From Buxus sempervirens (taxonomy: Eukaryota; Streptophyta; Magnoliopsida; Buxales; Buxaceae), in the NCBI GenBank assembly GCA_947561395.2, contig OX387190.1, positions 12,766,858 to 12,830,857 on the forward strand: 64,000 bases of DNA. Reading direction: 5' to 3'. Positions 34,890 to 47,623 of this stretch are shown here, piece by piece; the first letter of the stretch is position 1, and every line of letters begins with the position of its first letter. The notes beneath the pieces are model-generated. The model had not been told where the DNA came from. It saw only the letters and a program-made list of their open reading frames with translations, and did no database searches. The translations under genes were made by a program, and so were the position numbers.

Positions 34890-36365
34890 TTGTGGATTTA
34901 AGCCTATTTGTGTATATTCATGCTTTTTCTTCACTTTTGAATGCTTGCTATTTTGCTTTTTGTGAATATTGTTGTATCTTAAATCTGAATGGGATGCTTA
35001 AAATTTTTCATGGATAAGGGCATGGTTATGTTGCTTGATTTGGTTTAAGGGAAAAACCCACATTGTTATATGACTTTTGCTATATTATGTGTTAACATTG
35101 GTTTTGGGGTTAGAATACCATGAAAAAATATACAATATTGGAAATCTGGAAATTTTGTGTTTGTCTTGGTTGTTCAAGCATGTTTCCCATGAATAAAATA
35201 TGTTTTGTGCTCAATGTTTGCTTTATGCCATGCTTGGGATTTTGGGGGTATGATGACATGATTTGAGCGGGAAAATAATGAGCAAAAATCTGTAAATACA
35301 GTAGCCATTAGGATGGTTTTCAAGCATGTTTTCCCTCATTAAAACACTTTGGTATCATGTCAAGTAGTTGCTAAATTTTTTGGGCATTAATTTGGGGTAT
35401 AAGGGAAGCACTTTTGAGCATGAAAATTCTGGAAATTTCAGTGTATATTTGGGGGATTTCAAGCATGTTTTACCTCATTGAAACACTTTTGAACCATGCC
35501 AAGTAGTGCTAAAATTTTAGGTTCCAATTTGGGGTAGAAATGGTACACTTTGAGCATGAAAAAGAGCATGAAAATCTGGAATTTTAGGAATGCTTTTGGG
35601 TTTCAAGCATGTTTACATGATTTAATTGGTGTTTGTGCAAATAACATGTTTTGTAGACCACTTTTTGGGCATGTAATATTTTTGTGCATATTTGGTGCTT
35701 GCTTGCTTGTATTTAGCTTCATTATTTTTGTCATATGTACCTTGGCTTGAAATTGAATGCATGGCTACGAAAAAGAGTGGCAAGGGGCTGGGACGTTGTG
35801 AATGTTACCACAATTTAAAATTGCACTTGAGCACTTGAAACAATTTGCACAGCCTACCCTTTACCTATTAGGAAGTTGAACCATAAATGTGTGTAGCTTG
35901 GCGCACCGAGGTCGTGACTTCGGAAAGCGAAAGTGAAAACATTTACCTTAGAATTTGAGTCAATGATGTGATGACAATGGGATCTGTGATTCGATTCCGG
36001 GCATCACTAGACTTGAGTTCTAAGTTGCCAATTAAGCCAAAACCCAAAAACCATACGCTTGAAGGTGGAGAAACACGTTTTTGGCCAAAAGCACACAATT
36101 GCGTTTGGGGAATTGGGTGTAAATGTGGGAAGGCCGTTTGCATGTTTTACAGGCCAAGGTATAATGTGAATACCATATTGAATGAAGGTAATACAAGGTG
36201 GCAAGGTAAAGCCATGTCCTTTTCTTAAATTTGAGGAATTTTGCAAGTGTGATGTCCAAGCCCAATTTGGGGCAAGTTTTGAAGGTCAAATTAAGGTGAA
36301 CATCAATTGGGAATGAAAAGAATCAAATCTGGTGAAAAAATGAGTCAAAAAGGGCAATTTCGGCA
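34890..36365 (+). other. Untranslated leader of copy 2, first part
   Basis: About 1.5 kb without a supported gene. It has loosely repeated phrases such as TTTCAAGCATGTTT (near 35320, 35460, 35600) and TGAGCATGAAAA, pointing to old internal duplication. Confidence 0.5.
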
Positions 36366-36507
36366 ATAACCGGCAACTCAGGCCGGTTAATAACAACCCT
36401 GCTCATATCCGGTATATATTTTCGGATAAAAAGGCATATGCGTGAATCCGGTTATGGTAACCGGATACAATAAGGCATATTATTATCCGGAATGTTATAC
36501 CGGATAC
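36366..36507 (+). promoter_or_regulatory. Internal quartet of 39-bp-phased inverted repeats
   Basis: CCGG cores at 36370, 36409, 36448 and 36487, exactly 39 bp apart, in the leader far from either LTR. Motifs are CCGGCAACTCAGGCCGG and TATCCGG / CCGGATAC types. A weak TATATAA-like run sits near 36630 in A-rich sequence. The role is unknown; an internal promoter or protein-binding site is possible. Confidence 0.65.
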
Positions 36508-36819
36508 GTTCAAAAATGCACAAATTGGCTTTTCAGCCCAAGTTTTCAGAATAAAATGCATAAAACACTGTGGATAATCCTTAGGCACCCCGAAAAAAAC
36601 ATAAGAAATGTTCCCAAAAATACAAAGAAAAAATATAAAAAAAAACAAAAAAGAGTAAAACAAAATATTCTTTCAGGATTTAACCTAAGTTTGAAAATCA
36701 AAGAGGAAACCAAGGTGTCATATTTTTTGACACCAACTCAACTCAAACATATGTCAATCCAGCTTTAGAACTTGAAAATCTTCTAAAATGCATGAGATAT
36801 CAAATCAAAAAAAAAAAAA

Positions 36820-38245
36820 AATGAAAACCTTGGTTGGTTATTTTTATCAATCAAATCAAAAAAAAGTGGGACACTTGGAAGCCCTAGAATATTCCATGAA
36901 AACCCTTGTTGGTTATTTTTATCAATCAAATCAAAAAAAAAAAAATGAAAACCTTGGTTGGTTATTTTTATCAATCAAATCAAAAAAAGTGGGACACTTG
37001 GAAGCCCTAGAATATTCCATGAAAACCTTGGTTGGTTATTTTTATCAATCAAATCAAACAAAAAAAAAATGAAAACCTTGGTTGGTTATTTTTATCAATC
37101 AAATCAAAAAAAGTGGGACACTTGGAAGCCCTAGAATATTCCATGAAAACCTTGGTTGGTTATTTTTATCAATCAAATCAAAAAAAAAAATGAAAACCTT
37201 GGTTGGTTATTTTTATCAATCAAACAAAAAAAAAAAAATCAAAAAAATTGGGACCCTTGGAAGCCCTAGAATATTCCATGAAAACCTTGGTTGGTTATTT
37301 TTATCAATCAAATAAAAAAAAATCAAAAAAATTGGGACCCTTGGAAGCCCTAGAATATTCCATGAAAACCTTGGTTGGTTATTTTTATCAATCAAATACA
37401 AAAAAATCAAAAAATTGGGACCCTTGGAAGCCCTAGAATATTCCATGAAAACCTTGGTTGGTTATTTTTATCAATCAAATCAAAAAAAATTGGGACCCTT
37501 GGAAGCCCTAGAATATTCCATGAAAACCTTTGGTTGGTTATTTTTATCAATCAAATCAAAACATTTGTGGGATACTTGGATAGAGTAGTCCAAGACACCT
37601 TTGGTTGGTTATTTTTATCAATCAAATCAAAACATTTGTGGGATACTTGGATAGAGTAGTCTAAGACACCTTTGGTTGGTTATTTTTATCAATCAAATCA
37701 AAACATTTGTGGGATACTTGGATAGAGTAGTCTAAGACACCTTTGGTTGGTTATTTTTATCAATCAAATCAAAACATTTGTGGGATACTTGGATAGAGTA
37801 GTCTAAGAAACCTTTGGTTGGTTATTGTTATCAATCAAATCAAAACATTTGTGGGATACTTGGATAGAGTAGTCCAAGACACCTTTGGTTGGTTATTTTT
37901 ATCAATCAAATCAAAACATTTGTGGGATACTTGGATAGAGTAGTCCAAGACACCTTTGGTTGGTTATTTTTATCAATCAAATCAAAACATTTGTGGGATA
38001 CTTGGATAGAGTAGTCTAAGACACCTTTGGTTGGTTATTTTTATCAATCAAATCAAAACATTTGTGGGATACTTGGATAGAGTAGTCCAAGACACCTTTG
38101 GTTGGTTATTTTTATCAATCAAATCAAAAAAATTGGGACCCTTGGAAGCCCTAGAATATTCCATGAAAACCTTGGTTGGTTATTTTTATCAATCAAATCA
38201 AAAAAAAAATTTGGGACCCTTGGAAGCCCTAGAATATTCCAACTC
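36820..38245 (+). repeat. Tandem repeat array with two alternating monomer types
   Basis: About twenty units share the core TTGGTTGGTTATTTTTATC followed by AATCAAA. One monomer type adds an A-run, GGGACCCTTGGAAGCCC and AGAATATTCCATG. The other (about 71-72 bp, from roughly 37529 to 38100) adds CATTTGTGGGATACTTGG and ATAGAGTAGTC. Open frames across the array (repeated GYFYQSN or VIFINQI) are by-products. Confidence 0.92.
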
Positions 38246-38400
38246 AAAAAAAAAAAAAAAACAAAAAATTTTTTCTGGCTGGTGTTCACCTAACCTACTG
38301 GTTTACATATATAGGGGTGTGACTCAAGTTAAATGGAAGCTAACATGTTCTATTCATTTTTTTTCATCAGGTACATTCAACCCAGGTACATTTACACTTA

Positions 38401-41400
38401 TTGGCAATCATTGCTCCCGTGACCAGATCCAAAGCAAGAACAATGAATACTGAAGAGAACCAAGCCCAAGCTACCATCCCTGCTCAGGACTTTACTCAAC
38501 TGCAGGAGCAAGTGGCCGGTCTGGCCAAAATGCTGGGGGACCTACTGGCGGCTCAGGCCCAACAGGCCCAAGCCCCGAACCAGGCATCTACTTCCCCTCA
38601 GGCACCACCACCTCAGGCCTACATTCCGCCTCCGGTTCAGCCCATGCCTGAGCCCATTTCTGAACCAGTCCCTGAGCCCATTCTGATCAGGGAAAATATG
38701 GCGGAGTCTGAGAAAGAGCTGGAGAAAGAAAAGGCACGAGATGAGATGGAAAAGAAAATGCTGCTGAGGATAGAAAGAATCTAGGCAGAGCTGAAAGAGG
38801 TGAAGGGGGGAGGCAGCCATGCAGGCACCACCTTCGAGGACCTGTGCATGTACCCGGACGTCTGTCTACCGGCTAAGTTCAGGTGCCCGGATTTTGACAA
38901 GTTTGATGGCACGGGCTGCCCATTAAGCAATCTGAAACTATACTGCGGGGCCCTGTGCCAGTTTGGCCGGGACGATGGAATACTGATCCAGCTCTTCCAG
39001 AGGAGTCTGACCGGGTCAGCCCTTCGGTGGTTCGCTACAGTGGACCATGGAAGGATTAGAAGGTGGAAGGACCTAGCAGACGCTTTCTTGGACCAGTACA
39101 AGTTCAACTCTGAGATCGTGCCGGACCGGTACGACATGATGAGGATGACCAAGGGCAAAGATGAACCGGTGCGGCAATACGCCAAGAGGTGGAGAGAGGC
39201 CGCCTCCCAGGTCAGGCCGCCTATGCAAGAGCCGGAGATGATCTCCACATTTATGGGCACACTGGGGCAGCCCTTTTACAACCATCTGGTGGGCCAGATC
39301 ACCACCAACTTTGCAGCCCTGGTACAGGTAGCGGACCGGATCGAGGAAGGGGTCAAGTCAGGACGGCTGATAGACTACTCTACTCTGACTGGGCAGTCTG
39401 ATTCCTCTGCCTCTATGGCCCAGAAGAAAGGGGCCGGGTTTAAAAAGACGGGGGCCCGAAAAGAAGGGGAGGTGAACCTGGTCCAGGCTCCTCCAGCCAA
39501 GAAGCCACTTCATGTGAACATCTCGGCACCCCAACAGGCCCAACAGGCCCAGCAGTCGTACCAGACCCCGATGAATGTCAACTTCTCTCCGTCTGTGCCA
39601 AGTAACACAAGGAGGACTTTTTCTAAGGAGGAGCGGGATGCCTGGTTCGCAGCAAGAAAGAACCGGGTTTTCACCCCTCTACCCATATCTCTTTCCCAAC
39701 TATTGCCAACCCTGCTGAAAGGGGAATATTTGACTCTGAAAGAGCCCAACCCGAATGCCACCAGGGGGAGAAATTTTGACACATCGGTCACCTGTGACTT
39801 CCACATGGGTGCACCGGGGCACTCTACTGATACATGCTGGGTATTGAAGCATGCAGTCCAGGATTTGTTGGACCAGAAGGCTTTGGTCTTCAACACTGCT
39901 GCACCGGCCCCGTCCGGGAACGATATTGGGCAGAACCCTCTGCCGTACCACAATGGGGCAGGCCCATCCAACTCCATCACGGCCATATCCACCACCAGAA
40001 GGGCCTTTGACCCATCACAGCTCATAGCTCCCGTGGGGACCACGGTCCAGGTCCGATTTTTCCCAGAAGAGGAAGAGGAGGAGATCAACATGGTCTCCCA
40101 AAAAAATAATCTTGCTGCTGAGGACATAAGCTCCTCCTTAAACCGGGTCTCTTCTCTGATGGCCCAGATAAATACTGCAAGGCCTCCATTGGTCTTCAAT
40201 TGCAGTCCACCCACTTATCCTCCATCCAAGCCGTCTAAGGCTCCACTGGTCATCAATCTTGACCCCACCACTGCTTCCATCACTTCTTCTGTCCCCACCA
40301 AATCCAAACTTCAACCCCTGGTTGTAAATGTGCAGCCAGCCCATACTATCCCTAAACCGGCCCATACATCCCGGTCCAAACTCCAGCCACTAGTGGTTAA
40401 CATCCCTAAACTAGCCTATTCTGAGGCCGCTGTACCATGGAATTACAGCGAGGGAATCACGGCTACGGTTCCAATGGTCAGGAACCAGAACCAGGAGGAG
40501 GTGAACCTCATGACGAGGTCGGGGAGATGTGCAGGGGGTGAAGAGAAGGAGAAAGAGACAGAAGTAGAAAAAGAAAAAACAGAAAAAGAAAATGAAGAAA
40601 AAAGAAAACAGAAAGGAAAAAATAAAGTAGGAGAAGACACCCCCCAGGGTGCAGAAAATGAGGCAGCCGACCTCATTAAAATAATAAAGAAAAGTGAATT
40701 TAATCTTGTGGATCAGCTAAACAAGGTCCCGGCCCAGATTTCAATACTGGGCCTTTTGCTGAATTCTGAAAAGCACAGGGATGCATTGTTAAGGGTGCTA
40801 CAGAGTGCACACGTATCCCAGACCATTGATCCGGACCAGCTTGGTAAAATGGTTGGTCAAATCTTGTCACATAATGTGATAAGTTTCTCAGAGGGTGAGA
40901 TCAGCCCAGGTGGGTGTTATCATGTGGACCCTTTGCACATCACTGTGCTTTGTAAGGGCTGCATGGTTGCACGGGTTTTAATTGACAACGGGTCGGCGTT
41001 AAACGTTTGCCCGTTAATCACTTTTACCAAGCTGGATCTGGACCAGTCAAGGATCAAACGAAATGGGCGAATAGTGAGGGCTTTTGATAGCTCCAAGACC
41101 CACTCCCTAGGGGAGATTGAACTGCCGGTCACAATTGGGCCGAATATCTTTAACATCACATTTGAAGTGATGGATATACCCGCAGCATTCAATCTGCTCC
41201 TAGGAAGGCCGTGGATACATTCGGCTAGGGCAATACCATCCACGCTCCACCAGAGGGTGAAATATATAAGAGGGCAAAGGGTGATAACAGTCCTAGCCGA
41301 AAACTTGGTGCCGCCCATTGTGTCACCTGATGTACCCTTGATCAATGTGGACTTGACTGTCGACAAGATTGCATTCCACTCATTTCAATTTGAGGCGGTA

Positions 41401-42152
41401 AATTACATACCTGGGGGGTGTGAGAAAAAGAAAGAAAAAGGGACCACTGCAGAAAAGATGGTCAAGAAAGTGATGGAGAAATACCACTTTCACCCAGGGA
41501 AAGGCCTGGGGATCAATCTGCAGGGGATGGTGGAGCCAATCACGGCTAAGAAACTGATCCCCAAGGTAGGGTTGGGCTTCAAGCTCAGAGGCTGGAGAAG
41601 AATGAAGTATGAAGAAGGGGAGAGCAGAAGCAGAGGAAAACTCCCGCATCTGAGGATGAACTTTCCAAAACCCTCCTACATAATCCAAATTTCTCCTCCT
41701 ATGGACCAATTAAAACCTCCCTACTACAATGTCAACCCATTTCAAAAGCCTTCTGTTTCGGCCTTACAACCCTATAACCCATCTCCAATACTGGGAGCAG
41801 CAGATGGGCCGGACCACAGCCCGAGCAGCAGGTGGACTTTTCTGAAGATGTTGGTGCATTCTTCGCCATGACTGAGGGCGAAAAGACAGGGGTAGACATG
41901 GACCTGCCATTTATTGACTGGGCCGCAGTAAAGGTTCCAGACAAGGTCATTTCTGGATTGGGCCCCGCAGCAGAAAAGGGCAGTACCCACCCGGTGATGA
42001 TGGCATCGGATGCTAGACTTGAGGAGCAGGCTTTCCCTATTTCCCCTGCTCCCCAAAATTTTGTACTGAACAATTGGGAGGAAACTCCCCTTACCTTTGA
42101 AGCAGCGTTAGTTCGGCAAACTGACGCGGCTTCCAAAAAAAAACTCCAATAG
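38401..42152 (+). CDS. gag-protease region of copy 2
   Basis: The N-terminal part is Gln/Ala/Pro-rich with a short coiled segment (QEQVAGLAKMLGDLLAAQAQ). A retrotransposon gag domain follows (about 38900-39360, with WKDLADAFLDQYKFN and MQEPEMISTFMGTLGQPFY). Next come a zinc-knuckle-like CDFHMGAPGHSTDTCW (near 39795), an Lys/Glu-rich linker, an aspartic-protease core LIDNGSALNV (near 40980) and a G-patch-like segment (near 41500). The region forms the particle shell and the maturation protease. It is close to whole, with perhaps two breaks. The boundary with pol is shared with copy 1. Confidence 0.85.
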
Positions 42153-45100
42153 TGGATTGCCATTTCCCTGAAGGTTCTAATGGGCCTTCGTCTTCAGGGG
42201 AATTATGTTTAGAAGGCCCACAAAAAACCCAAAAAGATTTTTCTATTTTTTCTAGAAAATTTAATTTTTTCAAAAAGGCCCAAACCACTTATGAACCATA
42301 TAATCAGACCGAATTGGACCAGGTTGAATATGACTTCGATCTCGAGCTCGACTTTGATCTCATGGGGGTCGAAGAAGAGACCGAGGTCGAAGAAGAAGAC
42401 GTTCCAAAAGAAATTGAATACCAATTGGAACGTCATGAAAAGGGGGTCCAACCTAATATTAAGGAAACCATATCCATAAATCTTGGGACCGAAGAGAACC
42501 CAAAAATTGTGAAAATCGGGTCATGCTTGTCTGATGTGCAGAAAAATGAAATGTCACAGTTCTTGGCAGATTACAAGGATGTGTTTGCTTGGTCGTATCG
42601 GGACATGCCGGGGTTGGACACTGACATGGTGGTGCATAAGTTGCCGATTTTACCAGGGGTTAAGCCAATCAAGCAGAAGCTGAGAAGATTGAAGCCTGAA
42701 TGGACTCTGAAGGTCAAGGACGAAGTGGTCAAACAGTTCCAAGCTGGATTTTTGGCAGTCTCTACGTACCCGGAGTGGCTCGCAAACATAGTGCCGGTAC
42801 CAAAGAAGGACGGGAAGGTCCGAATGTGCGTGGACTACAGAGACTTGAACAGGGCAAGCCCAAAGGACGATTTTCCGCTTCCACACATCGACATTCTGGT
42901 CGATAATACTGCGGTACATAGTCTGTTTTCCTTCATGGATGGTTTCTCGGGATATAATCAGATCAAGATGGCTAAAGAGGATCAAGAAAAAACAGCATTT
43001 ATCACACCTTGGGGCACATTCCATTACACAGTCATGCCATTTGGGCTTAAGAACGCTGGGGCAACATACCAGCGGGCCATGACAGCACTCTTTCATGACA
43101 TGATCCACAAGGAGATGGAGGTCTATGTGGACGATATGATTGCCAAATCATGCAAAGAGGAGGACCACTTGATCAATCTGAAGAAAGTGTTTGATCGTCT
43201 CAGGAAGTACAGTTTACGGCTTAACCCGGCTAAGTGCGTCTTTGGGGCTACATCAGGGAAGTTACTGGGGTTTATAGTGAGCCGAAGAGGAATTGAAATT
43301 GACCCGGCTAAAGCTAAGGCCATAATTGAAATGCCAGCACCCCGAACCGAGAAGGAGGTCAGGGACTTTCTTGGAAGGATTCAATACATAAGCCGGTTCA
43401 TAGCACAGCTCACTGCTATCTGTGAACCAATTTTCAAACTTCTAAGGAAGGATAACCCGACGGTCTGGAATGAGGACTGCCAGCATGCATTTGATACAAT
43501 AAAGAGGTATTTACTTAACCCACCTGTGCTAGTGCCACCAACTCCAGGAAGACCGCTGATCTTGTACTTGTCAGTGTTGGAAACATCGATGGGATGTGTC
43601 TTGGGGCAGCATGACGAGACCGGTAGAAAAGAAAGGGCAATTTACTATCTGAGTAAAAAATTCACGGAATATGAAGCCAAATATACACCATTGGAAAAGA
43701 CTTGCTGTGCTCTAGTGTGGGCCACTCAGAGGCTAAGGCATTATTTCCTTAGTCACTCCACACTATTGATATCCCGGATGGACCCGCTGAAATATTTATT
43801 TGAGAAACCGGCACTGACTGGCAGGACGGCAAAGTGGCAACTGCTACTGTCCGAGTTTGACCTCACATACATCACCCAGAAGGCGATCAAGGGTCAAGCC
43901 ATAGCTGATCACCTGGCTGCACATCCTCTGCCAGAATATCAACCCTTGAAGACCAACTTTCCCGATGAGGCAATTCTGTACACTGAAGAGGAGGACAGTG
44001 AGAGTTCTTGGCAGATGTTCTTCGATGGGGCCGCCAATATGAATGGGAACGGAATAGGGGCAGTCTTGGTTAAACCAGATAGTTCACACATCCCAATTGC
44101 AGTAAAGCTGAGATTCCAGTGCACTAATAACATAGCAGAATATGAAGCATGCATAATTGGATTGCAAGCAGCCATGGATCATGGAGTAGAGGAACTTGAC
44201 GTATATGGGGATTCGAGTCTTATCATCTTCCAAACAACTGGTGAGTGGAAAACCAAGGATCACAAATTGATCCCCTATCACCAGTACTTGGAAGAAATAA
44301 GCACAAATTTCACTCGAATTTCCTTCAACTATATGCCAAGGGCTAAGAATCAGTTTGCGGATGCTTTAGCAACCTTGGCTTCAATGGTCAGCATATCAGA
44401 AGGAGTAGACATCAGACCGCTGGAAATTGAAGTCCGAGATGAACCGGCTTACTGTCTCATTCTAGAGGGAGCACCAGAAGAAGAAACACCATGGTTTCAG
44501 GATATCAAGAACTTCTTGAATAATCGGAGTTTGCCAGAAAATGCCACTGCTAATGAGAAGAGGACAATACAGAGATTGGCTGGTCAATTTCTGCTAAGTG
44601 GTGGACATGTGTACAAGAGGTCACATAATGACATTCTGCTAAGATGTGTTGCCAAGGCGGAATCGGAAAGGCTGATTGAGACTGTACATGGAGGAGTCTG
44701 TGGGCCCCATATGAGTGGGCACATGCTAGCTAAGAAGATCCTGAGGCTGGGATACTACTGGACAACCATGGAGCATGATTGCTGTATACATGTCAGGAGG
44801 TGCCATCAATGCCAAATCTATGCAGATAATAAGCATGCACCCCCAGGTGAGCTACACAACATGACATCACCCTGGCCTTTCTCTATGTGGGGCATAGATG
44901 TTATTGGCATGATCTCACCTAAGGCATCGAACGGGCACAGATTCATCCTGGTGGCGATTAACTATTTCACTAAGTGGGTGGAAGCAGCCTCATATGCAAA
45001 CATCACTAGCAACCATGTTATTAAATTTTTGAAGCACAACATTATTTGTCGCTATGGACTGCCAAGTGCCATAGTATCAGACAATGCTTCAAATATTAAG

Positions 45101-45739
45101 AACAAGGACATGAAGAAAATGTGTGAGCAGTTTCAGATCACCCATCATAAGTCAACTCCGTACAGGCCAAAGATGAATGGGGCAGTGGAAGCAGCAAACA
45201 AGAAAATAAAGAAAATCATTCAGAAGATGGTAGTGAGTTACAAAGATTGGCATGAAATGCTACCACTTGCTCTACATGCCTACAGAACCTCGATCCGGAC
45301 TTCAACTGGGGCAACCCCATACTCCTTAGTCTATGGGATGGAAGCAGTCTTGCCCGTGGAAGTAGAGATCCCATCACTCCGAGTGCTCATGGAAGCAGAA
45401 CTAGAAGAAGCCGAATGGATCCAGTCGAGACATGATCAACTTAACCTGATAGAAGAAAAGCGGTTGAAAGCGCTTTGCCATGGACAGTTGTACCAGAAGA
45501 GAATGGCCCGGGCTTACAATAAGAAAGTGAGGCCCAGAACTTTCCAAGAAGGAAATTTAGTGCTAAAGAAAATTCTACCATTTTTGGAAGACCCTCGTGG
45601 TAAGTTCAAGCCCAATTGGGAAGGCCCATATGTCGTCAAGAAAGTCCTATCAGGGGGAGCACTCATCTTAGCAGAAATGGATGGGTCAGATTTTCCTGAG
45701 CCCATTAACTCTGATGCGGTAAAAAGGTATTTTCCTTGA
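42152..45739 (+). CDS. pol (RT-RNase H-aRNase H-integrase) of copy 2
   Basis: Open over about 1195 residues and almost identical to copy 1. An acidic N-terminal part (residues 50-85) precedes reverse transcriptase (KDGKVRMCVDYRDLN near 217; YVDDM near 326). Then come a Ty3-type RNase H (near 480), an archaeal-type RNase H (MFFDGAANMNG near 621) and integrase with its zinc-binding part and D-D-E residues (near 912, 975, 1010). It ends at KRYFP without a chromodomain. The dual RNase H places it in the Tat/Ogre branch. Confidence 0.95.
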   Translation: MDCHFPEGSNGPSSSGELCLEGPQKTQKDFSIFSRKFNFFKKAQTTYEPYNQTELDQVEYDFDLELDFDLMGVEEETEVEEEDVPKEIEYQLERHEKGVQPNIKETISINLGTEENPKIVKIGSCLSDVQKNEMSQFLADYKDVFAWSYRDMPGLDTDMVVHKLPILPGVKPIKQKLRRLKPEWTLKVKDEVVKQFQAGFLAVSTYPEWLANIVPVPKKDGKVRMCVDYRDLNRASPKDDFPLPHIDILVDNTAVHSLFSFMDGFSGYNQIKMAKEDQEKTAFITPWGTFHYTVMPFGLKNAGATYQRAMTALFHDMIHKEMEVYVDDMIAKSCKEEDHLINLKKVFDRLRKYSLRLNPAKCVFGATSGKLLGFIVSRRGIEIDPAKAKAIIEMPAPRTEKEVRDFLGRIQYISRFIAQLTAICEPIFKLLRKDNPTVWNEDCQHAFDTIKRYLLNPPVLVPPTPGRPLILYLSVLETSMGCVLGQHDETGRKERAIYYLSKKFTEYEAKYTPLEKTCCALVWATQRLRHYFLSHSTLLISRMDPLKYLFEKPALTGRTAKWQLLLSEFDLTYITQKAIKGQAIADHLAAHPLPEYQPLKTNFPDEAILYTEEEDSESSWQMFFDGAANMNGNGIGAVLVKPDSSHIPIAVKLRFQCTNNIAEYEACIIGLQAAMDHGVEELDVYGDSSLIIFQTTGEWKTKDHKLIPYHQYLEEISTNFTRISFNYMPRAKNQFADALATLASMVSISEGVDIRPLEIEVRDEPAYCLILEGAPEEETPWFQDIKNFLNNRSLPENATANEKRTIQRLAGQFLLSGGHVYKRSHNDILLRCVAKAESERLIETVHGGVCGPHMSGHMLAKKILRLGYYWTTMEHDCCIHVRRCHQCQIYADNKHAPPGELHNMTSPWPFSMWGIDVIGMISPKASNGHRFILVAINYFTKWVEAASYANITSNHVIKFLKHNIICRYGLPSAIVSDNASNIKNKDMKKMCEQFQITHHKSTPYRPKMNGAVEAANKKIKKIIQKMVVSYKDWHEMLPLALHAYRTSIRTSTGATPYSLVYGMEAVLPVEVEIPSLRVLMEAELEEAEWIQSRHDQLNLIEEKRLKALCHGQLYQKRMARAYNKKVRPRTFQEGNLVLKKILPFLEDPRGKFKPNWEGPYVVKKVLSGGALILAEMDGSDFPEPINSDAVKRYFP

Positions 45740-46675
45740 GTGAATATTTCTAGGAAATGATCCGAGGCCATTTTTCTTTATTTCCTTCAAAAATTTTAAT
45801 CCCTAGTCTAGCCAAGTTGAGCCGGTTCGTTTCTTTGATCAACCCAAACCGGATTTACAGTCAAATTGGGGCAAAATCAATTGGGGCAAAAGTGAGGAAA
45901 GAAAAAGAAAAAGAGAGGAAAAGCAATGGAAATGGCAAATGAAAGCCAAGTGTAAAAAAAGATGCAAAAAATGCAATTTGGGGAAAAATGGGTAAATTTA
46001 TCATGACTGTAAATCCGGTTGACCTATCTCCGCACTTGAAAATTTTTGGGCCTTTAATACCCTTTCTTTCAGAAACTGAGCCTAGCCTTTATTTCGTCAT
46101 ATTTTTAAGCCCTCGGTGATCTTAGCTTGTTCATTCAAATATCAGAGTAAGATGGGTGATGACGGAATTCAGAAGCCGGCCCTAGTGAAAACCGTAACTG
46201 GCGCTAGGGGCAATATTGGCAAAAAGGCAAAAAAAGAAAAAAAATAAGAAAAATGAAAGAAAATCAGAGGTTGAGTTGATCATGGGGATCTGAGCCTTAA
46301 GCAAAATCGGCATGAGCAGAATGGGGCAGTTTTGGCAGTTGGGGATAACTCTAAAGGTCCTAAGATGGACGGTTCTGATCCCTCAGTATTTTGTGGACTA
46401 CCCTTTTCATTATTTAACCTGGTTCTAATTCCTTTAATTATAGGTGATTAAGTGCATGGACCAAATTTCAAAAAACAAACAAAATAAAAAAGGAAAAATT
46501 ATACTTTGGCCAGTGATGAGAAATCAAATACTTTTCATAAAACCTTTGTTTTTACAAGCATCTGAGCATTCTGAGGCCAATAATATAAAAACTTTATTTT
46601 AAATTAAATCCTTTGTATTTCCACTATTGGAGTTCAATTTTGTACAAAGGTATGAAAAATGTGCAGGAAATAAAG
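45740..46675. other. Convergent spacer between pol and antisense gene A
   Basis: Counterpart of 5462-6395. It keeps the inverted repeat GCCCTAGTG (46179) / CGCTAGGGG (from 46202), which may mark transcript ends. No gene is seen. Confidence 0.6.
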
Positions 46676-47586
46676 CTAATCTCCTAGCCGCTCCTCAAGC
46701 TCCCGAATCCGAGCTGCCTGAGCTGCAATAACTCCTGAAGCCCCCTCTGCAGCGGGATCACTCAGGAAGGAAATGACCTCATCTGAAAGGGCCTGCTGGA
46801 TCCTCATACTCCTAAGGCTGGCCAAAGTATCCTGGTACTTCTGCCGGATCATACGGACCTCAAAGCAACGGGCCTGCCTCTGCTCCTCCAGCTTCTCTTC
46901 TGTGGCAATACGGCGTGAGGTCTGCTCCTCAAGCTGCCTCTCCAGATAAGCACCCTGTATCCTGAGCTCCTGGGCCTCCCGTACCCATATCTGCTGAAGC
47001 CGCTTATGAGAAGCCCGCTCAGACTCTAGAATATCCTCATAGGTGGGAGCCAAGACTACAGGAGGATCTTCGGATACTGGGGCCTGAGTCTGTATCTGGT
47101 CCTTGATCCAGAAGAGATAATCCTTCACATGGGTTTCCGAGAAGACTGGACCATGCATAAAGCGGACATAAGACCACTCCTTCATCAACCAGGCATTCAG
47201 CTTCATAGAAAGAGGCCCAAGACGATCCTCATATCCACATGGGATGATAATCCCCTGGGTCGCTCGGAACTGACGAAGGACCCGCAGAGGAAGATACAGC
47301 ACTGCATGCTTTAGGCCCGCTAGGATCAGAAAGTTGCGGTCACGGAAGCTAATCACGGTCTCCGCATTGGGCTGATAAGTACCAGGCCATCTCACCTGGT
47401 CATCCTGAAGCGAGCCCAAGAAGGTGAACCAGCCCTGTTTGCCCCCTGGAATATCGGGGCACCCCCTGTTGCTTATCAACAAAGGGACTTTCAGACTCGG
47501 GAAGAAGTGTCGATTGATCTCTTCAATCTGGCTCAAATGATCAAGTAGCCAAAGCTGCAAAGGAAGGGAGATATGTCAGCACAAAT

Positions 47587-47623
<37 letters not shown>

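Noticed and set aside
36788-38293. Open frames with repeated GYFYQSN or VIFINQI peptides
   Set aside because: They are products of the tandem array in several frames on both strands; no frame is favoured.
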